In this document: positions 1 to 14,400 of the stretch, piece by piece
How positions within the stretch are numbered: position 1 is the first letter of the stretch
How the letters are laid out: the number at the start of each line of letters is the position of its first letter
DNA from: Crocodylus rhombifer
Taxonomy: Eukaryota; Chordata; Crocodylia; Crocodylidae
DNA: 64,000 nt
NCBI GenBank assembly: GCA_038503035.1
Contig: JAVSML010020399.1
Span: 33,564-97,563, forward strand
Direction: 5' to 3'
Program-made: the position numbers and the translations under genes
The notes under the pieces: model-generated
What the model saw: the letters and a program-made list of their open reading frames with translations, nothing else
Database searches by the model: none
What the model was told of the DNA's origin: nothing

Positions 1-480
1 CCGTCGCCCCCGCCCCGGCCGCGCCGCCCGCTTCGCCCAGGCAATGACAGCGGCTCCGGCGCCCTCCCCGCAGCAGATCAGGGACCGGCTGCTGCAGGCC
101 ATCGACCCGCAGAGCAACGTGAGTGCGGGCCGCGCGCCAGCCCCGGCCCGGAAGCGCCTGTCCAGGGCGCCGGCCCGTTCTCCGGGTCCCGCCGGGCCCC
201 CGCGCCGCCCGGGCCCCCGCCGGCTACACAGGGAGGTGGCGGCGGCCGTGGCCGGCCATGCGGCGCCGGGCTGGGCTGCGCGCCCTACGCGAGGCCGAGG
301 CTCCAGCGCGGCCTGCGGCGGCTCCGAGCCGGGCTCGAGCGGGGAAGCGGACTGCCCCGGCCTCGCTCGGCGGAGCTGCGCCCTGCGGTGCCGGGGCAGC
401 CCCTCACCCTCCGCGGGGCCCCAGGGGGGGGCGGGCAGATGGGGGCTGAGAGGTGCTGAGCTTGTCCTGGGGGAGAGTAG
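1..480. promoter_or_regulatory. MED26: CpG-rich 5' end of MED26
   Basis: Very GC- and CpG-rich sequence surrounds exon 1 and extends into intron 1, typical of a vertebrate CpG-island promoter. Bases 1-43 are 5'UTR or promoter; the transcription start probably lies outside or at the window edge. Confidence 0.7.
44..118 (+). CDS. MED26: MED26 coding exon 1
   Basis: 25 codons, MTAAPAPSPQQIRDRLLQAI onward, ending PQSN before donor gtgagt at 119. The ATG at 44 sits in GC-rich sequence and begins the known MED26 N-terminus, which decides the start. Confidence 0.95.
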
Positions 481-3400
481 AGCAGCCCTGGCCTCTGCTT
501 GGTCTTTATCCTTTCTGCAGGGCACTAATAGGCTTATCGGCCAGTTTGAGGATGTGGTATTAGCTTAGCGAAGCCAGCATGTTTCACGTGTAACTGGATT
601 TAACTGAAAACTTTTTTCTTGGTTTTCTGCTCTAAGTAACTCGGCTTTAAATGCTGCCGTCTCTGGCAAAGGCGCTCTCCCGCTTCTGTGCGGTGCGGAC
701 TTGCACGGCAGCCCTCCCGTTCAGCTCGTCAGCCGGGACGTCGCCCTGGGGGTTGCAAACGAGGGTGCAGCTCAGGACCTCCATTATAGGTGGTTTCCGA
801 TGGCCCACGGGCCCCTGGCCGTGCTGTGGATGTCAGTACCTACAGGGTTGGGACGGGCGGGCTTGAGCCCTGCCTTTCGCAGGGCACGTGAAGCTGGCGT
901 TTCAGGCTTGCCAGGGTCAAAAGTGCTGGGCTCTTGGAAGGAAGCAAATGCATATTGCCGTAGCAAAGGCTAATGGCGTCTCCGGGGCTCTCCGCTACAT
1001 CTGTGTCATTCTGCCGTGTGAAAGCTGGAGAAAAATCAGCCTGATACCTGTAGTTCTCGAGTGCAATGTTGTACACATCTCATCTTACATTAACTCCAAT
1101 AAAATAACTCCAACATGCCTGAATTTCTAATGAGTTAAAAAAGCCCAAAGAAACCCTGCATATGCAGGGTTTACTGCTGCATCTCACTTAATTGTCCATC
1201 AGTGTAGATGTTGAACATAAAATATCTGCATGGTTTTCATAAGGGAGACGCTTCAGTTTAGAAATTAGTAACACCTCAAAAACCTGAATCTCAGTGTAAA
1301 TTATAAGCAACTTTAGAGTGGCGTCAGAGGAGTGGGGAAGGGCTTTTTGTGCCCAAATGCTTGTCAAACATCCCTTCCAACAATGTAGGTTTAATAAGAG
1401 ATGTTAAATGAAGCTTGCTTTTTCTCTGGACTATACAAATCTAAGAAGTGCAGCAGTTTCTCTAACTGTTGGAGCTCAGTGGTGCTCACAATCAGAAAAT
1501 CCTGGCAAAGAGAAGCTTTCTTTCAAAACCTATGCTATGTTAGAGTAATTTGCTAGGACTTGTTTAATCACAATAAAAATGAGAAGTGGTCATTCACATT
1601 CATGTTTATCAAATCAGTTTGACCCCAAGGCCTAATTTTCATTGAATGATTCAGCTGTGCCGGCATAATTTGGGGGGGGTTGCAGGGAGGAGGACTGTCC
1701 TATTTGGCAGGTATGTCGCTGAAAGGTGAGCTATACCAGAAAAAAATTCCCTTGCCTATAGAGCAGTTTTGTGTGGGGAGCCGCTAGTATGAACTATTCT
1801 GGGAAAATAACTTTCCTGGGTTATAGGCTCTGCCCCCATTTAGAAGGATTTGCTAATGGATTGATTCCAGTAAACTTGCTCCAGTGTAGGCATGACTAGA
1901 GTCATGGCTTTCAGGACTTCTTTGTGCATATTCCTTTTTTTTTTTTTTTTTTTTTTAATCTGTTACCCTAGCTGGACACACATGCGCGTGCATACATGTG
2001 GTCTTATCTGAAAGTCTGGTGGGGGACTTCAGCTTTTACATCTTTGCTTTGCTCATAATACTCGCTAGGTTGGGAACAAGATGTTTCATTTATGTACATG
2101 TTAAGTTTAACAGTGAAACCTGTTCCACCAGTCCCAGAGAAATATACTGAGATCTAAATGTTGTGTATAAATGTATATACATTTCCGCCTCTGTTTCCCC
2201 CCCCCCAGGATGCATATAAGAAATAGATTATACAAACAAGCATTGGCTCATCCAAAAGCCTTCCCACTATGTCAAATTCTCTGTTCCTTTTAATCAGGCT
2301 CATTTTACTAAAAAATGCTGTAAGGACACTAGTCAAATAGCAGGTGTCAACATTAATTTAACTGAAATGTATAGTAGATCAGCTACAGTGATTGGCACAT
2401 ACGAGACAGAAAAGTAGGTGGGATCTTTTCCATTCTGGTTGTAACATGTTGTAGAAGTGTCTGCAACTTGTATGTTGTGTGAAATGTTATAGAGAAGAGG
2501 TTCCCCACTGTTGCCCTCTGTTACTAAAAGTAGCAATATTTTTCTTTAGCACAGGATGCACTGAGAAACCAGACATCCACTGAGCCAAATCCCTTGCCCT
2601 TCTCTTCCCAGCCTGTTTTTATCATGCTGTGTTTCATGTTTTTCTGAGGTTGGGTAGTGATATCCATGAAATCAGATTTATTAATCCTTGACTGGCAAAC
2701 GTTTATTGTAAATCTAAGGTTTAAGTTCCTTGTACTTCAGCCACATATGGGTCAAGTCTGTAATGAAATTGCTAGTTTCTAGTGGGTAAATATATATCAC
2801 CATTTCTTGAGTTTAAACATGAAAGATAAATAAGTAAGGCAGGCAGGAGGTATGAACTTGTGGATTGAAAGCTCTTTTCTTCCCTTCTCCCCCTCCTCTC
2901 CCCTCCTCATCACTCATTTACCACCTCTGTCCCTGGTTCAAATCTGTATTGGTGAGCAAACACCCTCATCAGGTGCTTACTGTGTGAAATGTCTTGGTTG
3001 TAAATCAAGCTGCCATTCAGACCAGATTGCAGCTGTGGCTTCTCTCCTTAGACTGCCAAGAACAAGCTTAAGGATCTGAGTTATTAGTAATAGATTATGG
3101 CCTAGTTTATACCACAAAATTTGGCTGGCAGAATGGATGGCATTTGCACTCAAACCTCCTCTGCAAGGGCTGAATCCTCTACTCTGCCAGTGCTTCACCT
3201 TTTGCTGTACTCTTGCCAAGTGGACTAAGGCTACTGCTGCCACCCACCAGGCAGCCCCAAGGTCTGCCGTTCCAAGGTGTGCTTTTCTGCACTGGCAAAG
3301 CAGCTGCTATAGTGGAGCTGCTAGAAGTGCATGGATGTGCTGTCACTCTGGTCTGATGGTCCTCTGCCCACAGAATGTAGATGTGGCCTAAACTACTTGA

Positions 3401-5423
3401 ATTGGCTTGCGTGATCCTCCAGTCCTGTCGGCCTGTTGTTTCCGTGTCTCCGGGTTGCAGCATCTGTGCCGGTATTAATTTAACTTTTTAACTTTTTTTT
3501 TTTTTTTTAAAGTAGTAGAAGTAATAGAAGGGAGCTCATCTTGTAAGGCTGAATTCCATCCATTTCCCTTGAAACTTTATAAGGAATAGGGAAGAGGTAA
3601 GACAGGGTTTTCTTTTGTTTTTCCTTTGAGCAGTGCCTCACATTGGTGAATTTAGAACAGGCATGGCCTTTTCCTTAGTTTTACCTTTTTCCGTAGATGG
3701 CTAATAAGTTTATCGAGTGGAAGGAAGCAGCAGAAGCTCAGAGAAGCTAGTGCATGTCTTAGCTGTTACTGTGTAGAATTAAACAGAAAATCAAGTTGTA
3801 TGTTTTAAATAACTTGGAGTTTTAAACTGCTTTGGATGCCAGAATAGTTGCCAGGAGTCTGCATGCTGCATGTCTGTGTCCCGATGAAGATTTGGCTGCT
3901 GGGTTGGAGCAGAGGGAAGGAGGCTTTGAGACTCTGAGTTGATTGCCAGCACAGCAAAATCCAAGTTGCAGGGGGTTGCCTTGCATCACACCACAGGGCC
4001 TACTTGTAGTTAGTCTCATTTTAATTCAATTTTCAGAGTCACTTATTAAGTGAGAAGGATTGTTTTGATGTTTCAGTACAGTTATCAGCTGGACCAAGTT
4101 AATTGTAGTTGCTTTCTGTTAGGTCACCTGAAGCCAGATGGGTCTGTCAGCTTTAACCTCCACATCTTCCTTGTTCATTCCTGCTTGAAATAGCTTTTAG
4201 AGTTTGCAACAGCTTTGCTTCTTGCTTGTAGCGCTTCCAGAAATGCTAGTGGCTGGCACAGTAGTACTTGCATTGATACCAGGTTGTGGCTACTATGAAA
4301 GCCAGAACCATCTGCAGCCCTTCTTGGCTGTCCTGGACATACTCCACAGATGTCATACTGTAGTCGCATTTTTGAGGCCATATTGGATGAAACTTAGTGA
4401 GTGGAAAAGCTACACAAGGGCTCACCCATGTTGTATCTATCTATGGCCGTTCTCTAGGAAAAATGGAAGAAAAATCTAATCAGGTGTCAGTGGGCTCATC
4501 CGGTGGAGGGGCTGTGTCACTTTATAGCAAGGTCACTATCCCAAGAATTGTAGGGCCTGAGGCTACTGAGGGAAGCCCAGGTCAAAGCAGTAGAGTTGTT
4601 CTTCCAAGCTCCCTCAACCCCTGTTCTTAGCCTCAGTTGCTCAGTTAGCTGCACTGGGGCCTTGTGAGAAGGAAGGTCTGTCTTCAGTGCAGAATTCGTG
4701 TGAACTGTCTGCGTTCTTCCTGGAGTGAGTGGCCATCCCATGAAATTACACTTTGCTTCTGTATGCATACTGGCGCTGCACTCGCTTGTGTGGGGTGAAG
4801 GCATCTGAGATTTTGTTCCATACTTCTTGGGCTGCAGCGAGCTGAATTGCTCTGAGCTTTTCCCAGTGAATTATAGGAGAACTTGGCTCTTTGCTGAGTC
4901 CATGGGAAGAAGTTTGTAAAGAAATTGGAGGTTGAGCAGCTGATGAGTTGTGCTAGCTCCCACATGGCTTCTGTCCCTGATGAAGCAGCCAAGTGAAGAA
5001 TTCTGTCCCAAAGCTTAAAAGCAAAGTGGTGGCATTCAAGTTATAATCCACTTTTGCAGCGAGGGAAAGCCCACAGGAGCTGATTCTCTACGATGGTCTG
5101 AGCCTCTTGTATGGAGACTTGTTTTTAAAATCAAGTGATCCTATTCTGCTCTTAGTTGCTTGTGTGTTTTGAGGCACAAATTCTTTTGGCCATTTTAAGA
5201 TTGCTGTTAACAATGAAAACCTACTAACTCTCTCACTTTGTGGTAAGAAATAAACATCCTGGTTTGTTCTTCAGGGTCTCGAGATAAAGATGGACAGCAG
5301 ACAGAAGGCAGTCACTGTAAAGGAGTACTCTGAAATGCTGTACTCAGAGTTCACCAAAGAGGGGTCACTAAAAAGAACCAATTGGTTGCAGACGGAACAA
5401 CTGTCTAGAATAAACTTTTTCAG

Positions 5424-5465
<42 letters not shown>

Positions 5466-8400
5466 AAAGAATGGAAAGAGATGTTTTATGTACAGCAACC
5501 GTTCTTATTAACTAGGGAGTTAAAATGCATGCATCTTTCTGTATGATTTTGTCATGGAAAGGATCCACCTACAGGCTATTAAAATTTCTTTCCCTCGTTT
5601 ACAGAAGATGCTAATTTGGAAGTTATGTGAGTAAGAAAATACTGCAGTAACACAGTCTATACCCTAAAGAATCTGAGACTGACACACAAGAAGCAATGAG
5701 AATAAAAGGTTGTACTAAGAGAATCTCCCGTGAAGACCCACATCACGAGAATTTCCACCAGTTCACAATGACAACCTCATAACAAAAGTTGAAGCAGAAC
5801 TGTTAATTTAAAGAAATTACATCCAAAACGGTACAATGTCTGTTTGGTGAAATGACTAAGAACATATGTAACAAATTAGCAGATTCAATCCATTTATAAG
5901 AGGCTGTGTCAGAAAAAAAATAATTGAGATAAGAGAAAAGGGAACCCCTGCAACACCACCTTGCAATAAAGCCAAATGCACCACTGCGTGGGCAGAGCCC
6001 TTCTGGAGAAACAGATACTAAACCACACCAAGAAAATGTCATTCACAGCTCCATGTTCTGAGGGTGTCCACTCATAGACTCGATGGTAGACTAGTAGCAA
6101 GGACACCATCAACCAAAACTACAGAGGTATTCTGTTACGTTCTTAACCTACATTGCACATTGCGTTGTTCCCTGTGAAAATGAACTGCTAATTGGGGGGA
6201 AAGGGGAATTCCTGAATATTCAGAGTCCTAAAATGGAGTAAAGTTTTACTGACCTAGTCAGCAGGTGTCACGTAACTGAATCAATACACCAAAATGCTTT
6301 CTAGTTGTTCACAATAAAACAACTGGATGGCACAATCTAAAATTTTGCTGTGAAGTGTAGTCTTGGTACCCAACTTGGATAATGGCTACTGGGATAAAAA
6401 CCCAGGAGCCACCCTACACCTGCGGGTCTGCAAATGATATGGAGAAGCAGTGCACTGACATGCAGGTCAGAAGTGTGCTTGCTCTTGCTGTTTGATTCAC
6501 AGCAAGGTATGTTTAGCTGCTTGTGCAACCCTAACCGAAGCAGTGAATGTTCCCTCCACTGCAAACTGCCTTGCAGGACACCAGGCAGTATGTGACCCTG
6601 TCTTGGGTAGTCTGTGCTGCTCTTGGACGCTCCCTGTAGGACTCTTTCTTTTTATGCTTTGGTGAAGCTTGTGTAGTTTCTGCTGAAAGATTAATTGAAT
6701 GTGAATCTTGACAGGAAGGGTTTTCTCTCTACTGTGAGTCACCGGCAGCCTGGCTGTCCATGGCACTGATTTGTGCCATAACTGTCTCTTGGATGCTTTG
6801 CATACCCACTCTTACCTGTCCTTGCTTCTGGAGATGTGATGGCTGCTGCAGTCTGCAGAGAAGAATGAAGTCTTAGTGGGCAAAGTGGTGGAGCTGGGAT
6901 TAGAAGAAAAATTGCTCTGCTGCATGGAAGTGGAAAAGTTATTATTAAGTGAGCAAGATGAAGAGGTGAAAGGTCATGACTGGAAAGTGGGAAGGGAGGA
7001 GTCCATCCCCTTAAGTTGGGGACCCAGGTGTAGGAGCATGAGTTCTCTTCTCCCGCTTCAGCTCCCTTCCTTTGCTCTGTGACCTGACTGAGCTTAGAAC
7101 AGACTGCGAAGGCTGTGGTAGAGGGTCCTGGTGGCTACCTGCAGCAGGTTGGAGAAGAGCCTGCTCTTTGCTGTTTTTTCTCAGTGGTTTGAAGCCAACA
7201 GTCTGGTATTCTGAGCTCCTAGCACAATGGTGATGCCATGACGGCAACTTTTACTCTAGGCAAAGGCCATCTCAGGCTCTGGACATTATTAGATTTCCAG
7301 ACCTGCTGGAATGAAATACCCCTTTCCTGTATCCTGAGGAAGAACCACTGATCACAGCTGCTGCACTTGGCAGACTGACCTTCCCCCATGTGGGTACTGA
7401 CAAGGTTTAAATAGGACAGCTTGGGAGAAAGTAGTTCATGCCCCTTTCAGAGAGGATAAGTGTGGAGCTCGGTGCTCAGGGTACCTTGCTACCTCATCTC
7501 CCTTGTGAAAAATGGATTCGCTGTTCTCTGCTCCTCCTTCCTTGCATCTTTATCTTGCAACTTAAGTTGCTCCTCACCCAAACTCAAAATTAAACTTAAA
7601 AAAAGAATCATGGCTCTTGGGATAGTTATAATTTTCTTTTTCTCATGAGTGCTTGTGATTGGCAATACCATGCATTGTAGCTTGTAAAACAGCTCTCACC
7701 CATTTATGACTCTTTGACAGGCCACTTTAAAGGGACTTAATTTTGCCTTGGCAATAAAGAGGCTTGGGCATTTGTACCAGTTCAGAAGGTGTGCTGGCCT
7801 CTGGTGAGCACCTCCGACTTGGGCAGCAGTGGTCATAAACGGAGGTAAATGGGGCATAAAAGACACTCTGTTTGGAACCATGCCCAGTCTTAGGAGGAAC
7901 AAACTGCTTTGATTAAACTGCCTCTTTCATAATCTCAGGAGAGTTAGTTGGAGAAAATCAGTGAACATAATAATTTTTAATGTAGTCCTGCTGGCATCAA
8001 TTTTTGGTCCACCATTGTTTCATAGTTTTATCAGTGATCTAGATACAAAACCTTTGCTGATTAATGTGTAGACCTTGCTGGAGTATGGATTAATACAACC
8101 ATTGATCAGTGCATGTAGCAATCTTGCAGAGGCCCTGCTAACCGCATGAAGCAAAGTAGGCCCCAAGGAACATGAAACTAGGGGTGCCATATACAGCTTG
8201 CCCAAGTGCTGGAGAAGTAGCTTGTTATGTTTTAGAGGTGCCCCCAGGGTCAACAGGAAGAGAATGAGTTGGTAAGACCAGCACAGAACACCAAATCAAT
8301 GACCAGAGTGACCCAGCAAACACATGTTCCCATCTGGTGGCAAGTGTGCACTACCTGGTGAGAAGGATGTGGATGTTGTCCCCTACAGATGCCGTAGTAG

Positions 8401-11400
8401 TGGGATGTGTATGTTGTAAATGGGAAGTTGTTCTGATTGGCATATAAAAAGGGACCTAGGTACCCTTAATACTTGGTACTGGGCTTAAGGATTATGTACA
8501 TGCCTGTACCATGCTGGGAAATGGTCTGTCTAGCATGACAGACCAGCTGGCCATGCGTTAGTGTCTAGGCTTCGTAGTGGACACTGTCCAAGCTCTTCAT
8601 CACTAAGAACCCATTTCCTGTAGCAGTTAGGTGGCTGGGGTACAGTATCATGGGTGGTATCCTAACAGTGTGTGCACAGACTGTCTGACCTGAGGGAGTA
8701 ACACCTGTCCTCTTTCCAAAAGTAATGGAGTTTGACAGTCTACCCAGACAGCACTGATGACTCCCTGGAGTTCTTTCTTCAAATCTGCAGATGATTAAAG
8801 ATAGCACGGTAGGAATTGTTTTGTGAATTTGTGTAATATTCCATCCACCTGATCACTTTAAGACGCACAGACTTTAATCCTTTGATATACTAAAACTTTG
8901 GGGCTTTCCACAGTGGGAAAGGCGAAGCTGTTTGGTATTGGGTAACAGCGGTTTGAGATGATTGATTCTGTGTAGTATGTACAATGTAATTTGGGTGCTG
9001 CGTGTACTGATACAGTAAAAATGGTGATCTGCTTATAGAGCTTCTTAATACTTGGTTCTGTTATGATTCCGCTTAGGTGATAAGCACCTTTGGTATAGCA
9101 AATCTACTAGCTGTATGCCCTTGGGAGGAAAGGTGGGGTTTACAAACCTCCCGTGGATGGTGTTTCATGGTGAAGTGAGAGGGGAAAAAACACTTTCACC
9201 TTGTTGATAACTGCGCTGCTGAACCCCCCTGACAATGGCCCACTGTTCTTAAGCTGTCTGGAAAAATTTTGCTCACTTGTGAAGAAGGCAGAACTTGAAA
9301 TGTACTGGACCAATATAAGATAATGAGCCACTGCCTTGAGGGAAAATAAATTGACCGAGGGCAGGTAGGATGCCAGGGAGGGAACAGTCAGTAGTTTGGT
9401 GAACAAAGTTGTTTTAAGATAAGGTTGACTTGCTGGAAAGCACATATTGTGCTGCTTGTTTCAGTATATGTGTACATGGCAAGCTAGGAGCAACATTGCT
9501 AACATGGAAATTAAAGATTACTTAGCTGGCTACAATAATCTGTGCACGCTAAAATGGTGCACCTGGGTAAAGGGTCGGTGTTAAGTTTTGTGGGTTTTTT
9601 TCTGTTTTCTTTTTCTTTTGTGACTTGATGGAAAGGTTCTCTTAAAAAGTTTAATGGACCTTGGTGTGGTGGGGAGATCCACTGTCATGGATGCAATAAG
9701 ATAATACCAACTTGAAATTTGTTCTTGACTTTATTGGTCTTTTTGCTTACAGGTGAGTATAACCAAGCCCCTTTGCTGCTTCTTTGCGTCCTTTTACATT
9801 ATGCGCAGACACTTGTACTTGTGTTGGAGGCTTGGGCTCCATCTTGTTGCTTGCCACTTTTTTCTGCTGAAGTCTTGCAGCCTACTGGTCTTGCTGCTTT
9901 ATACACCGGGGTCTTGTGCAGTGCTACCTGTATGCAGGTATGTCCTTCCTCATCCTGAGTGCCACTTGCCTTTCTCTACCCTAAAAGTCATTGTTGTTTT
10001 ATCACATGTACTTAATGGCCCCATTGCCACAGTGTAAAGTGTCTGGCAATTTGAAATGTATGTCTGAGAAGCACCCCTGCAAGGCAGGGAAGTGTATCTT
10101 GCAGTTGAGTAACCGAGGCACAAAGAAACATAACCTTTTCGAGGTCACACTGGAAGCCTGTTTCAGAGCAGGGAACTGGATCCGTTGCTGAAGCTCTTAG
10201 CACTTGGCCATCCTTTCTAAAGCATGGCTTTTTCTACCCTCTCTTCTCTGCTAATACTGTAGATGCAGCGGAGGGCTGCTCTGTTCTTTACATTCATCTG
10301 AAATTTATTATTGGATGCGGGATGTGAAATCCAATTACATAAATGCCATACAACTGAGATAAGTTACTGCACAATGGGTCACTGACCAGTCCTCAGATGG
10401 TAATACATATTGCTTGTTGCAGCAGTGTTGAACTGACCCACTGATTTAACTAGGAAACTTGGCCTCTTATTAATAAGTTCTTTGGACATCCAGCCCCTTG
10501 AGTGTAGTTATTAGTACAGAGACACATTTTTGATACTTTACTATACTGTACTGTGGTAGTTCTGTCTTAGTTGGTATAGTCGGGATCTGAGGGAACTGAA
10601 AGCTGTGTTAATGCTCTTTGTTATTACAGTTCTGCATGTGAAGTAGTTGCACTTAGCTCCTTGCAGTGCCACAAAGTGCCACATGAGGGCACCTTTTCCT
10701 GGCTTTCAGGATATATTTTTAGGGTAAAAGATGTCATAGGTAAAGAGTCTGACATTTCTGTGAGAAACAGATCTGTGATGGATCTGTGTATTGTAAAACT
10801 GTGTTGAAAACATTAATTTTCTAGGTGCACTTACACAGTTAATTTGGAGTAAGTATAACACTTCCTGGAAATGTAATGTAATTGAGAACGTAGGCACTGG
10901 GGAACATGATACTTATAGAGCTACCATTATATATGATTGGCTTGGTTCTAGCTCTGGATTTTTACTGTTAGATTTTATTAAAATTGTCCATAAATGGACA
11001 CCGGTAACAAATCACATTTGCAGACGTAACCTACCATTTTCCTCATGCCTGCCCATCATCTTTAACCAGAGGTGATCCTTATGCCTTGGTGCAACAATCT
11101 GTCATTGTGTAGCAGTAGAGCAAAATTAACTGGAGCAGCAGAGAAGGAAGGAGTACTGAGGCTTGTGCTAGGAAAAGGAAACTCTCTAAACGTCTGTCTG
11201 GTTTGCTTATGTTTGGTAGTGTTGGGCAATATGGACAGAAATAAGAGTTCTAATTTGTCAAGATTTTATAGCAGGACCCTTCCACGTGAACGCAGTCCTA
11301 CATTACTTACAGCTCAGGCTAACAGCTTTCAGCAGGAATTATCTCTTCTCATAGAAAGAATGGCATAATGCTTGAGAACTTCACAAAACTGTAGGGGTCT

Positions 11401-14400
11401 TTGAGGCTATTTAATTCCCATCCTTAAATGCAAATTACACAAATTTTAAATCTCTGGTAATTTTTTCTAGCCTTCATTAGGATTAAGCTGGTGATCCTAC
11501 AGTGATTCTCTAGTTGGTATTTCTAAGGGTTATTCTCATACCCAGCCTAGTGTACAGTACTGACTGCCCTTGCAGCACTAGAGATGCAGGATGACAGATC
11601 GTACAGCAGTTCTTTCACTGATCAGCGAAAATGTAATGCTACCATTCTAGGATGTTCTGCTTTCATTCAGAAGTGGTGCTTGCCAGCTGCACGCTAACTG
11701 TCAGTTGGGAAAGGGATTGAGGACTTCAGATAGACTGCATTTACTCAAGGCAGTGATTTCTGTAATAAGACAGGAGACAGAATACACACAGAGCAGGGTG
11801 TTTCCTTTTGCTGTAAAGAGTACTGAGAGCAAACCATTGCAGATCAAAAAAATGAACCAAGAGGAGAGGACACGGGCACAACAGATGCATTTTGAGGATT
11901 TCCGTTGATTTAATGTGCCAGAAGAAATTCTTGGTGAACTAGTAAATACTGATTTGGTATCTACCTGCGAATAAGCCAGAATCGGAGATTTTTCAGATGC
12001 CAGATGACAACTTTGAAGCCTGTTCCTTGAATTCTGGCATCCAGTTCTGTAATGCAAACATTGTCGTTGCTTATTCTTAAGTTTCCATGCAGTGAGGTAA
12101 TCCATGTATATTGAGACAGACTAGAAAAAGTGTGATGACCCTCCCCGCATGTACACACAATTGTTGTGTTTGAGGCAGTGTATTTAACTGGAGCCTGGAG
12201 GTTTCTTACCCCACACCTCTGGCATTAATCCCAATCATATGAGGAGCCATGAAGTGCCTTGTCCTTCAAAACCAGACTTTCATGCGTGAGACAGTACTTC
12301 CTGGGCAGGCAGCGCATCTTGGGTTGGTCTGTGTGGTGTCACATTATCAGAGGGCAGTTATGAGCTGTATGGTCCCCTTGCGTTTCAGAGCCAGGTGAAC
12401 ATAAGCTTTTAGAAAACTCCCACAGATGCACTGTGGTCAGCTTGAGCAAGTGTGTGCGTCTTCTAAAGGGCGAGCAAGTGTGTGCGTCTTCTAAAGGGCA
12501 AGCGTGTGTGTGACACTGCTAAAGGTCTAATGGATTTTTTTTGCTTCTTCCTGGTGCCCTCCCAACACTTGAGCAGACAAAATTTTCAAAGCAACACCAA
12601 CTTGGTGTGCTAGGTCTGAGCTGACAGCTGGTGATAGTATGTACCATGCATTTCCATAGTGGAGGCTAGGGATTAGTTTTCAGAGCAAGAATCAGTTGCC
12701 TTTTTTGCCCTGAAGGGGAATGGAGTAGTATGCAGCCCTTATCTGGAAGGAGTACTGTAGGTGAAGGAGCTTGGGTGAGTGAGCTTTGCATCCAAAAGCT
12801 TCTGTATATGTATCTCTTCAGAAGCAGACAGCTGCTGCTGGAAATTCCCAGTCTGTTTAAATGCTCATTTCCCTTTCATGTGGACACACGCACAAGATCA
12901 GATTCCTTATGTTAACTTTCAGATGAATGTATGGCCTCTCTCCAGCAGTTTGACAGTCACTTAAATGCTTGGGGGATATTTGGGGATTACCAGGAATTGT
13001 AAAAACAGTCCCTCTGATTATTGACATTCAGGATGCCTTCAGCAGCCTGACTTGCATCCTAAAATATATTAAGAGGGAAGATTGTTTCCCCCCACCTTTT
13101 TCTCCAAAGTGAAAATGGCTTATTTTGATGTGCCCCAAAATTCCCTGGAATTGGGCTGTTTGCAGGGATGTGGAATAAGTAGTGCACTGCTCTGGTGCAG
13201 GGAAAACTGGCACCAAAATAATAGAGTGGGTGCTCAAGCCCCACTTAAAATAACGCGGTGCTAAGTCCTGGCTGTATGCTGATGTGCAGTCGGGCACAGC
13301 ACCGGGCGGAGGCGGGGGGGGGAGTCCACCTCAAGAATCCTGGTCAGAAGTAACCTTCAGGGAACACTGGTTCTCTGGCTGGACTGATTCTCAGCCAGGG
13401 TGCCACATGTTAACGCTTTCAGGATTGCAAATCTGTTCACAAGAGAAACTCAGATCTCAAATAGGAATCCATGGTGTCAAAAACCCTGAGGTATTCTGGC
13501 CTTTAGCATATATTTAAAGCAGCGTTGGTTTGGCTGTTCTTGGGGCTAATACCAGATTTGGGGCTGATATTTGAGACTCTAGATTGTATTTTTTACCGTA
13601 GCTCATAAAGGAGTGGTGTTACTGGCTGATGCTTAGAACACTTTTGTTGGTTTCTTCTTTTTACTGTAATTTTATACCTACCACTTTTTTATGTTTATAC
13701 AAGATCTCCTTTTTGAGACTGAGTCGCTGTTGTGAAGATTTTTTTACTGGAGCGTGCGCTAGCCTATTGTGCTCGTAGCCTTGGAAGGCTGTTAACGTAG
13801 AAGGTTCCGGCTGTGGGTGCTGCTTTCTGTGTCTTAATTTTAGGGCTAAGATTAGGGCATGTTAGAAAAGTAGGTGTTTCGTTTCCTGACAGGGACTTAA
13901 ATAGGGTTCAGTAAAGTGGCAACTCAAGTATCCAAGTCCACTTAAATCCTATTGCACTTATTTTTTTAGTCCTTCAGTGTTCAGAGAAAATTATTTCAGG
14001 AAGGACTCTGGAGAGGGATTTATTCTTCAGAGTAGGTACAGCACTATAGCTGAAGTCTTTAGCCACGTGACTAGAAATTATTTCGTCTCCATTTTGCTGG
14101 TTCAACAAACTAAAAGTTGTCAGTTTAGGAAGTTCCCAAACTTTTTCTTAGTGCAAAGAAAACCCTTGGTCCCAGTTTAGTCCCCAATTAATTGCATAAT
14201 ATTACTCTGATGACAGAGTTCTTGAAGTATTTGGTTTTTAATTGTCTTAAGTATTTCTATTTTTTGGCAAACTGTTGAATTGGGTACACTTTCTCCATTT
14301 CATCTTTTCCTTCAAGTGCGTTGAGATTTGAGCAAAGAGAACCATCAACGTATGGGCAGCAGCAAGTGTTCCATGGGCTTTGGGTTGGAAAGCTTCTTGC

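Noticed and set aside
5271..5498. Minus-strand ORF with IYIYIY repeats
   Set aside because: Translation of the (TA)n microsatellite.
11072..11368. 98-codon ORF in MED26 intron 1 as an exon or gene
   Set aside because: No family recognised, no matching splice sites in phase with MED26.
12444..12525. CRISPR array
   Set aside because: Units are contiguous without spacers, number under three, and lie in a vertebrate intron.
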